NCBI GenBank assembly: GCA_964594075.1
Contig: CAZQKW010000004.1
Coordinates: 59,902-123,901 of the forward strand
Length of the DNA stretch: 64,000 nt
From: CAZQKW01 sp964594075
Lineage (GTDB): Bacteria > Desulfobacterota > WTBG01 > CAIYCZ01
Reading direction: 5' to 3'
The notes below the pieces were generated by a model. The model searched no databases. It was not told the origin of the DNA and saw only the letters and a program-made list of their open reading frames with translations. This document shows positions 34,559-41,437 of this stretch, piece by piece; the stretch's first letter is position 1, and each line of letters begins with the position of its first letter. The position numbers and the translations under genes were made by a program.

Positions 34559-35581
34559 ATGGACATAGATTTGACACAGACCGGATTCTGGGCGCTCATG
34601 GTGGCGACCTTTACCCTTGCCGCAACGCATACCGTTTCTCCCGATCACTGGTTCCCCTTCATTATGGTCGGCAGGGCAAACAAATGGAAACTGTCCTGGG
34701 TGCTGCTGCTGGCACTTCTGGCCGGAATAGGGCATGTGGGAACCTCGGTTGCTATTGGCTTGATAGGCGTATTTGCTGAAAAGGGCATGTCAAAAAGTGT
34801 CGCGGAATTTCTTGAAAATGCCACCCCGCTGCTGCTGATAATTTTTGGGTTTGGGTATGCCGGATACGCGTTTTACAAGCAACGGGTTGGTGCCCACGGC
34901 CATGCGCACGGCATACCGATTCTAAACAAATGGCTGGGCATTGATCCCCATGCCTATGCTCTGCCGCATCATGAACACGGCACCCACGATCACAGCCAGG
35001 ATCAAGTGGCGGGCATTCACATCGGCAGGGTCAATTTATATATCCACAATATGGAGTTGCACATAACGGTAGCCCATGATGATCATATCCATGGCTATGA
35101 TGCGACTACTGAAGAAGACCACAACCATAAGCATTATCACGCAGATATTTTGCATGAACATAAGCATGTGCATACCCTCAAGGGACTGGTTCATGACCAT
35201 GGCGCTGAGCACGCTCATCCGCAAGGGGAGCATCAGCCTCACGTCCATACGCAAGACCTGCACCATACCCGCCATGAAACTGCAGAACAACAGCTTAAGC
35301 ATAAACGGGCGGGCTGGGGGCTGGTGGCGATCCTGGGATTAACACCCTGCATTGCATTGCTTCCCCTCACGTTTGCCGCGGTGAAATACGGGTCTCTGGC
35401 TGTCATTCTGGTAAACATATCGTTTGCCGTGGGCACGTTGGGCACTATCCTGCTGTTTACCTGGCTCGGGTATCTGGGATTGTCCTGGATTAAACTTGAA
35501 TTTTTTGAAGAATACGGCGATGTGATTGCCGGCGTCATTATCGGCCTGCTGGGAGTTGCAACAAAAGTTTTTGAGTTGTGA
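34559..35581 (+). CDS. NicO-type metal transporter with His-rich loop
   Basis: 340 residues. About three N-terminal and three C-terminal membrane segments surround a cytoplasmic or periplasmic loop (about 112-250) with dozens of His residues (HHEHGTHDHSQD, DHNHKHYHADILHEHKHVH). The first helix carries the HTVSPDH motif (His24, Asp29, His30), the H-x4-D-H signature of NiCoT/NicO-type Ni/Co permeases. A second LGLTPCIALLPL segment resembles RcnA/UreH-like proteins. Uptake or export of Ni, Co or another metal cannot be decided. It is 33 bases after marR and 43 before the first reductase-like gene, so metal supply or removal is likely tied to this operon. Confidence 0.8.
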   Translation: MDIDLTQTGFWALMVATFTLAATHTVSPDHWFPFIMVGRANKWKLSWVLLLALLAGIGHVGTSVAIGLIGVFAEKGMSKSVAEFLENATPLLLIIFGFGYAGYAFYKQRVGAHGHAHGIPILNKWLGIDPHAYALPHHEHGTHDHSQDQVAGIHIGRVNLYIHNMELHITVAHDDHIHGYDATTEEDHNHKHYHADILHEHKHVHTLKGLVHDHGAEHAHPQGEHQPHVHTQDLHHTRHETAEQQLKHKRAGWGLVAILGLTPCIALLPLTFAAVKYGSLAVILVNISFAVGTLGTILLFTWLGYLGLSWIKLEFFEEYGDVIAGVIIGLLGVATKVFEL

Positions 35582-35624
35582 ACTGACAGGCGTATCACCC
35601 TATTAAAACAGAGAGGAAGATGGT

Positions 35625-36380
35625 ATGAGCGACATAGTTACCGATCTTGGCTTTGACTCCAAAAGCCTGTGGCAGCCAAAGGGATTTGATCCCCATCCCT
35701 TTCCTGAACGCACCTGGCCGCTGCTCAAGGAATTAAACCTGAAACGGCTGACCGAGGTGGAGGGCGAGGATTTAACCCCCATCCAGGGAATGATCAAGCA
35801 GCCCATGGCAGAGGGCACCTTTAGAAATTTTTGCAACGAGAAGATTGAAAAGCTTGCCCTCATGTGGCTCCTGATCTCAAAGAGCATTGCCGGCGGGAGC
35901 TGGGTGGGCTGGCCCAATGATGGGTATGACTTCCCGGCGCTAATTATTGCCTGGGAAGAATCAAAAAAACGGCTGCACATTATTATTGACGTCATGCCGA
36001 TTGTGGACTGCGTGGAATATGAGTGGTACCGGGAGAAATACCTTGACGGCATTGAACCGGTCTATAACGAATATAAGGATTTAATCGGCCCCAATTCCAC
36101 CTATCGCTGGTTCCGCGCCATGCAGGGTCCCTATCATATTTTTGACAGCCCGAATGAAAAGCGGGAGCGCGCCCTGCAGTGCGAAATAGAGTATATTAAA
36201 TACTGGGTTGATGTGGTAAAAAAAGCCGAATCCGTCGCCGATGCCGCCTATCGAGAATACGCGATAAGGCGCAAGCGGATTTTAATGACGCAGTTGCGGC
36301 AGCGCGACCCGCTGGGTTCGGTTCTGATGCGAACTCTGGGACCGGAACTGGGCAAGAAGAGCGTGGTGGGATATACATAA
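35625..36380 (+). CDS. Ferredoxin-dependent bilin reductase-like protein 1
   Basis: 251 residues, the usual size of the bilin reductase (HY2/PcyA) fold. The centre reads GWPNDGYDFPALIIAW...IIIDVMP (residues 95-125), parallel to the FPxPxYxxPxxGxD...AIADLSP block of PcyA; Asp122 falls where the catalytic Asp of PcyA lies. The C-terminus (YREYAIRRKRILMTQLRQRDPLGSVLMRTLGPELG) matches the family ending with its NDKTRRVLExAFG helix. The acidic residue of PcyA before the tyrosine is not conserved, so a different substrate is likely. A second paralogue and three ferredoxins follow, fitting ferredoxin-dependent reduction of a tetrapyrrole or similar molecule. Assignment is from motif reading, not a search. 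Confidence 0.6.
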   Translation: MSDIVTDLGFDSKSLWQPKGFDPHPFPERTWPLLKELNLKRLTEVEGEDLTPIQGMIKQPMAEGTFRNFCNEKIEKLALMWLLISKSIAGGSWVGWPNDGYDFPALIIAWEESKKRLHIIIDVMPIVDCVEYEWYREKYLDGIEPVYNEYKDLIGPNSTYRWFRAMQGPYHIFDSPNEKRERALQCEIEYIKYWVDVVKKAESVADAAYREYAIRRKRILMTQLRQRDPLGSVLMRTLGPELGKKSVVGYT

Positions 36381-36434
36381 AAAGAGGAAAAAGTTAAAGG
36401 AAAAAAGGTTAAAAGGAAAAAAGGAGTTATAGCA

Positions 36435-36851
36435 ATGCCATCCATGATAGAGATTATGCGAAAAGGGGCTGATCTGGTCAACAATGACGAAGAGTTCAAA
36501 GCCCAGATGGTTGAATTAGACGGCGACATCATTTTCTGGCGGTTTGAAGACGATCAGCCGGCGGTAACCACCCGGCTTGACAAAGGCGTCCTGGTAGTGG
36601 AAGAGGGAGAACATCCTGGTTCACAGGTCGGCATGAAGCTCAAGGCCAAAGTGCTTCTGGATGTGATAGATAATTCTCTTGAGGCAAAAATGATGTACAC
36701 CTTTACCGAACTGGTTAAGGGCGACGTTGAACGTGCCCGCCATCATGTGTTTGCCCTCGTGCCATACATCTACGGGATGCAGGATTACTACGACAGCGAT
36801 GAAGGATTCAGAAGCATGGTGGTGGATAAAAAGCGGCAGCTCGGAGGATAA
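36435..36851 (+). CDS. SCP2-like small lipid/ligand-binding protein
   Basis: 138 residues. The layout (an N-terminal helix, LDGDIIFWRFEDDQPAVTTRLDKGVLVVEEGEHPGSQVGMKLKAKVLLDVIDNSLEAKMM, then GDVERARHHVFALVPYI) follows the sterol-carrier-protein-2 fold: strands binding a hydrophobic ligand, then the small final helix. A purine-rich leader with AAGGAG precedes the ATG. The stop overlaps the next ATG by one base (TAATG), a sign of coupling to the ferredoxin. It may hold the substrate of the reductases; this is inference. Confidence 0.6.
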   Translation: MPSMIEIMRKGADLVNNDEEFKAQMVELDGDIIFWRFEDDQPAVTTRLDKGVLVVEEGEHPGSQVGMKLKAKVLLDVIDNSLEAKMMYTFTELVKGDVERARHHVFALVPYIYGMQDYYDSDEGFRSMVVDKKRQLGG

Positions 36852-37084
36852 TGGCTGTGGATGTTCATGAGCACAGCATTGTTATTGATGAAGATAAATG
36901 CGTCGGCTGCGGAATCTGTATCGAGTATTGTCATGTAGATGCGATCCGCATCAATGAAGAACGCAACGTGGTAGAAGTGGTTGACCTTGAGAGCTGCATT
37001 GAATGCCATAGCTGTCAGCAGCGGTGCCCGCAAAAAGCCATTATGGTCTACCCGCAGATTGAAGAAGTCCTGCCGGAACTTTAA
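36851..37084 (+). CDS. 2[4Fe-4S] ferredoxin
   Basis: 77 residues with two cluster motifs CVGCGICIEYCH and CIECHSCQQRCP. The first has His instead of Pro after the fourth Cys. An acidic protein of bacterial dicluster type; electron donor to the reductases in the same operon is the simplest role. It overlaps the SCP2-like gene and precedes the next ferredoxin by a few bases. Confidence 0.93.
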   Translation: MAVDVHEHSIVIDEDKCVGCGICIEYCHVDAIRINEERNVVEVVDLESCIECHSCQQRCPQKAIMVYPQIEEVLPEL

Positions 37085-37102
37085 GGACAGGGGCGCGTGC
37101 AC

Positions 37103-37336
37103 ATGGAGATTAAATTCATCGTAGATACAGAGCGCTGTCTGGGAGCAGATGCCTGCGGCAACCTTTGCGCCCGCATCTGTCCGCCGGATATTATTGACTA
37201 TGCTGATGAAAACGGAAAGAAAGTCCCCCGGGTAAATGATATGGAGCTGTGCATGAAAGATCACGGATGCCAGAACAACTGTCCGGTGAAAGCGATTACC
37301 ATTCTTCCGCCGCAGGAAGAAGGACGGAATTTTTAA
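37103..37336 (+). CDS. Unusual ferredoxin-like protein with non-standard cluster ligands
   Basis: 77 residues from the ATG at 37103 (a GTG at 37097 is also possible). The first motif is C-x5-C-x3-C-x3-C-P (CLGADACGNLCARICP), not the classical C-x2-C-x2-C-x3-C. The second is C-x2-D-x2-C-x3-C-P (CMKDHGCQNNCP), with Asp in place of the second Cys as in Pyrococcus-type ferredoxins. Seven cysteines in all. Between the ferredoxin and reductase genes, it is probably a specialised electron carrier or subunit. Confidence 0.8.
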   Translation: MEIKFIVDTERCLGADACGNLCARICPPDIIDYADENGKKVPRVNDMELCMKDHGCQNNCPVKAITILPPQEEGRNF

Positions 37337-37368
37337 CAACTTATCCCATTTAAAACAGGAGGCACACC

Positions 37369-38148
37369 ATGAAGGAATATCATCTGGAGAAAGAGGTGGG
37401 GTTCAGGTGCGACACCTGGCCTGCCAAGAATGTTCCCGAGATTAGGCCGTTTCCCGAGGAATGCTGGGAAATCCTGCGCACTCTTGAGGTAAAGCCGTTG
37501 CGCGGTATGTATCAGGGCTATAATATGGATTTGCTGCTGGAGAATCTTGATTCGCCGATGGCAAAAGGCGCGGTGCGGGTGTTTGAGTCGGAAAAAATAG
37601 AAAAAGTCTGCCTCTGGTGGCAGGTGCTTTCAGGGCGTTCTATCTCCGGCGCGGTCATTGGATTCCCCCGCGATGATTACGACTTTCCGGTAATGCTTAT
37701 TGACTGGGATGAAGGACGCGGCCCGGGCCACGGCATGGTTGACCATATGCCCCTGTGCGATCTGGTGCTCCATGAGGACTACCGCATCAAGTACCTTGAT
37801 AAACTGGATAATACGTTCCGGGAATATTATGATATAATCGGTCCGCCGTCGCTGCACGTCTGGTTTAGAACGCTCACCGGACCGTATTACAGTTTTTTCA
37901 GAACTCAGGCGGGCGGCACGCCGGAGTATCGCCAGCGCATTTTGAATCTGCCGCTCCGCTACCTTCAGATGTGGGCGGATACGGTTAAGGAAGCGCAGCC
38001 GGTCACCGATCCGGCGCACCGTGAATACTGCATCAAGCGCAAACGCGTGCTTCAGGAATGGCTGTTTGTCCGTGACCCGGTAACCTCGGTGATGCTGCGC
38101 TGTTATGGAAAGGAAATCGGCTCGCTGGTAATGAAGGGTCTGTCATAG
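37369..38148 (+). CDS. Ferredoxin-dependent bilin reductase-like protein 2
   Basis: 259 residues, paralogous to the gene at 35625: shared blocks include EKIEKxxLxW, YDFPxxxIxWxE, IKYLDxLxxxxxEYxDxIGP, WFRxxxGPYxxF and Y[CA]I[KR]RKR. Its central block FPRDDYDFPVMLIDWDE...GMVDHMPL keeps an Asp (Asp125) at the equivalent place and is closer to the PcyA FPxPxYxxP pattern. It probably forms a heterodimer or acts in sequence with the first. CAGGAGG lies 7 bases before the ATG. Function, substrate and regiospecificity are unknown. Confidence 0.6.
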   Translation: MKEYHLEKEVGFRCDTWPAKNVPEIRPFPEECWEILRTLEVKPLRGMYQGYNMDLLLENLDSPMAKGAVRVFESEKIEKVCLWWQVLSGRSISGAVIGFPRDDYDFPVMLIDWDEGRGPGHGMVDHMPLCDLVLHEDYRIKYLDKLDNTFREYYDIIGPPSLHVWFRTLTGPYYSFFRTQAGGTPEYRQRILNLPLRYLQMWADTVKEAQPVTDPAHREYCIKRKRVLQEWLFVRDPVTSVMLRCYGKEIGSLVMKGLS

Positions 38149-38207
38149 AAAACGCGCTTACAGGTGAACACTATGAGCGCGCAGCGTGCCTTTTCCAGGA
38201 GAACCCC

Positions 38208-38486
38208 ATGCCCAAAATAACCGAAGACCAAATTGTTCAGATTGAAATTAAAATTGATGAAGAAAAATGTGTCGGCTGCGGAACCTGCATCTCGGTGTGC
38301 CCGGTTAATCTGCTTGAATTAAAGGTGGTGGGCACCAAGAAAAAAAGTTGTGCGCCGGATCAGAGTTTCTGCCTGAAATGCCATATGTGCGAATTCCACT
38401 GTGGATATGAAGCCATTAAAGTGTTTCCGCCGTTTGAAGGGCAGCAGCCCACCGATCAGGCAAAAGTGCCGATGCGCCATCGCTAA
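38208..38486 (+). CDS. 2[4Fe-4S] ferredoxin-like protein
   Basis: 92 residues. Cluster motifs CVGCGTCISVCP and CLKCHMCEFHCG, separated by a 25-residue insertion with one extra Cys (KKKSCAPD). The last about 22 residues form a tail after the ferredoxin fold. It is the third ferredoxin of the operon, located just before the radical SAM gene, for which it may be the reductant. Confidence 0.9.
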   Translation: MPKITEDQIVQIEIKIDEEKCVGCGTCISVCPVNLLELKVVGTKKKSCAPDQSFCLKCHMCEFHCGYEAIKVFPPFEGQQPTDQAKVPMRHR

Positions 38487-38564
38487 CCGAACCCGTGACC
38501 TCCTTGACCGCTGATTACAACCCGCCATGTTTCCGCAGCGTGCGCCGAGGATAAAAGGATAGCG

Positions 38565-39998
38565 ATGCGCGTTCTGCTCATTCAGCCGCCGATGTTTCAT
38601 CAGCAGGTGCAGCTTTCCCCCAATCTGGGGCTTGCCTCCATTGCTGCGGTGCTTGAACAGGACGGTGTGCAGGTAAGGGTAGTGGATGCGGCGGCAGAAG
38701 GGCTATCGTATGACCGTATTCTGGAAAAGATTCGCGCGTTCCAACCGCACATCATTGGCGCCGGCGGGCAGACGCCGGTCAGCCACCGCGCGCGCATCAT
38801 TTTTCAGCGAACCAAACGGGAAATCAGCCGCGACATCATAACAATTGCCGGCGGGCCGCACTTCAGCTTCACCGACCGGGAATCGTTACAGGAATGCCAA
38901 GACCTTGATATTGTGGTGCGCGGCGAAGGCGAAGCGACCATCAGCCATCTCTGTAAAACGCTTGAGTCCGGCGCCCCCCTTGCCACGGTTCAGGGCATAA
39001 CCTTTCGGGACGAAACCGGCTCAATAGTGCGCAATCCCGACCGCGAGCCAATTGCCGATATTGACTCCCTGCCCTTCCCTGCCTGGCATCTGTTCCCCGT
39101 AGAAAAATACCACTGGGTGGGAAACCGGCTGCTGGCAACCTCTTCCTCGCGGGGTTGCCCGTTCAACTGCCCCTACTGCATCACTTGGAAAGTGCATAAG
39201 GGCGTGCGGCAGAGGAAACCGGCGCGGATTGTTGAAGAAATGGTCTGGGTAAAAAAGAACTTTCAACACGACACGTTTTTCTTTCAGGACGATGCCTCAT
39301 TTCTGTCCCGCGAGCAGATGGAAGGATTTCTGGACGAGCTGGAAAAATGCGGAGAGAAGCTCTATTGGTATTATGAGACCAGGGAAGATGTTTTTCTGGG
39401 CTATCGCGATCTGTGGCAACGCATGAAGCGCAACGGCCTGTTCAAAATTGTTTTCGGCCTGGAGACGCCAGACCCGGAGATGCGGAAAAAATTCGGCAAA
39501 CAGCCGTTTGACAGCCGGGCCGTCGTGCAGATGCTTGATATTCTGGAACATGAGCTTGATATTATGGTTTCCGTGTATCTGCTCTTTGGTCTTCCGGAGG
39601 ATACCGCGGAGTCCTTGAACGCAATTCTTGAATATGGCAAATATCTGTATCCGGACCATTGTTCTTTTATCGTCGGGTCCATGGCTACGCCGTTTCCGGG
39701 AACCGATATGTATGAAGAACTCAAAGCCCGGGATATGCTGACCAGCTATAACTGGAAAGACTACGGGTTTGGCAGGTCGGTCATCAAAACGGCGGTTTCG
39801 CCGGAAAAGCTCCAGGCGGTTTTTAAGGGTTTCTGGATAAAAACCTATGTGCGGCCGAAAGCATTTTTAAAACAGTTCCAGTTTTTCATCTCCGGCAACC
39901 GCTTCCGCAGGGCGATGGCCAAGCAGTATATTAAAATGGCGATAGAGATGGCTTCCGATGTCAAGAAAATGAGCGGCGAAGCCGATGAGGAATTTTAA
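38565..39998 (+). CDS. B12-binding-domain radical SAM protein
   Basis: 477 residues. Residues 1-135 form the cobalamin-binding-type Rossmann domain (MRVLLIQPPM, SPNLGLASIAAVLE, HIIGAGGQTP, IITIAGGPH, VVRGEGEATI) but without the classical DxHxxG, so B12 may bind base-off-independent or not at all. The radical SAM core begins with C198-x3-C202-x2-C205 (RGCPFNCPYC) and keeps FFFQDD and VFGLET blocks. This architecture is shared by BchE-type cyclases and many methyltransferases. In this operon it might modify the same tetrapyrrole or cofactor that the reductase-like proteins reduce. GAGGATAAAAGGAT lies before the ATG. Confidence 0.85.
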   Translation: MRVLLIQPPMFHQQVQLSPNLGLASIAAVLEQDGVQVRVVDAAAEGLSYDRILEKIRAFQPHIIGAGGQTPVSHRARIIFQRTKREISRDIITIAGGPHFSFTDRESLQECQDLDIVVRGEGEATISHLCKTLESGAPLATVQGITFRDETGSIVRNPDREPIADIDSLPFPAWHLFPVEKYHWVGNRLLATSSSRGCPFNCPYCITWKVHKGVRQRKPARIVEEMVWVKKNFQHDTFFFQDDASFLSREQMEGFLDELEKCGEKLYWYYETREDVFLGYRDLWQRMKRNGLFKIVFGLETPDPEMRKKFGKQPFDSRAVVQMLDILEHELDIMVSVYLLFGLPEDTAESLNAILEYGKYLYPDHCSFIVGSMATPFPGTDMYEELKARDMLTSYNWKDYGFGRSVIKTAVSPEKLQAVFKGFWIKTYVRPKAFLKQFQFFISGNRFRRAMAKQYIKMAIEMASDVKKMSGEADEEF

Positions 39999-40086
39999 AA
40001 AAATCATACCTCATGATTCAGAATCAGAATAATCAGATCAGACGGAAAAAAATCTTCGCCGCTGAACACGCGGCAGAAAGGATTCC

Positions 40087-41097
40087 ATGCCATTAGATGT
40101 TTATGCCTTTGGCAGCGCGCTGGTGGACATTCAGCTTGCTGTTGATGACACCCTGCTGGCAGAACTTGAGCTGCAGCGCGGGAATATGTATCTGACCGAT
40201 CGGGTTCGCCAGGAACAGGTCTTGGAAAAAATTCTTGGCGGCCGCATAACCGACCTCGGCGCTCTGGGTGATCGGGTGAACCTTGCAGCCGGCGGCAGTG
40301 CCGCAAATACGGTTTACGGCATTGCCCAGCTTGGCGGGACAGCGGCGCTCTGCGGCAAGGTAGCGTCTGATCCCTTTGGCCATTTCTACATTAGAGATAT
40401 TCAGCAGGGCGGCGTGCTGTTCAATCAAAAAATGGTGGACGGCATGACCGGCACCTGTATCGTTCTCATTTCCGACGACGCGCAGCGCACCATGCTTACC
40501 TGTCTTGCGGTATCCAGCGAGATAACGTACGAGGATCTCAATGAGGATTATTTAAAAAACAGCACCTACCTGTATATTGAAGGCTATCTTTTTGACAGCG
40601 CGGTTGCAACCGAGACGCTGCTGCGCGCGATTGCCACGGCTAAAAAACACCAGGTAAACGTTGCGCTCTCAGCTTCAGATTCATTTTGTATAGAGCGGCA
40701 CAAGGACCAGTTTCTGCACCTGGTAAAAAATGATGTTGACCTTTTATTTGCCAACGCCCAGGAAGCGCAGGCGCTTACCGACACCGACAGCCTTGAGGAA
40801 GCATGCCGCGTGCTGCCCCGCTGGTGCCGGCAGTGCGCCATCACTGATGGAGCCCGCGGCTCAACCCTCCTGTTTAACGGCGTGCGCCTTAAAATCAATC
40901 CCTACCCGGTCATCGCCATAGATACCACCGGCGCCGGAGACGCCTATGCTGCCGGACTGCTCTTTGGCCTTACCAATGGCTATTCACTGGAACAGAGCGG
41001 CAAAATCGCCAGCTTCTTTTCCTCGCGGGTGGTATTCCAGTTGGGCCCGCGGTTTGCCGGCGATATAAGACAAGAAATAAAAGAACTGGAGCTCTAA
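40087..41097 (+). CDS. PfkB-family carbohydrate/nucleoside kinase
   Basis: 336 residues of adenosine-kinase-like PfkB type: N-terminal VYAFGSALVDIQL, the G-G-S motif AAGGSAANTVYGIAQLGG, and the C-terminal ATP site DTTGAGDAYAAG with catalytic Asp285. The substrate is not clear from sequence; adenosine, ribokinase-type or inosine activity are all possible. It ends the run that starts with marR, 88 bases after the radical SAM gene, but could be independently expressed. AAAGGA lies 5 bases before the ATG. Confidence 0.88.
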   Translation: MPLDVYAFGSALVDIQLAVDDTLLAELELQRGNMYLTDRVRQEQVLEKILGGRITDLGALGDRVNLAAGGSAANTVYGIAQLGGTAALCGKVASDPFGHFYIRDIQQGGVLFNQKMVDGMTGTCIVLISDDAQRTMLTCLAVSSEITYEDLNEDYLKNSTYLYIEGYLFDSAVATETLLRAIATAKKHQVNVALSASDSFCIERHKDQFLHLVKNDVDLLFANAQEAQALTDTDSLEEACRVLPRWCRQCAITDGARGSTLLFNGVRLKINPYPVIAIDTTGAGDAYAAGLLFGLTNGYSLEQSGKIASFFSSRVVFQLGPRFAGDIRQEIKELEL

Positions 41098-41149
41098 TCA
41101 AAGATATTTGAAATGTATTTACCGGCCAGGTTTCATGACCTTCTCCCCA

Positions 41150-41395
41150 TATAGCCCTGATTTCAGAAAACCCGCATGAGAACAGCAATACGGAATGGGT
41201 AACAACGGGGAATTGAAAACTCCAGCGCCTGGGGGTTTTTCGTCGCCAGCAACACACCCGTCCGTGCCGCGAACACAGCAGCTGCCGTTATAGACTGCAG
41301 TCCCGAGCCCCCGGCATCAACAGTGGCGAAGGCTCTACCGGCTGCCTGCCCGGGGCAGAACAGGCACGGTGCCGGGGTCGTGATGCCACCGGGAG
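41150..41395 (+). repeat. Large palindromic repeat, copy B (3'-truncated)
   Basis: Aligns with the reverse complement of copy A: AGCCCTG left end, GCGCCTGGGGGTTTTTC (41225-41241), then a GC-rich central block around 41328-41388 ending GTGCCGGGGTCGTGATGCC. The similarity stops near 41392. It fills the gap between pfkB and the aldehyde oxidoreductase; no gene is seen in 41098-41437. Confidence 0.7.
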
Positions 41396-41437
41396 GTGCA
41401 AGCTCTCTTGGGTAATAATGAATCAAGACCCGATGTG

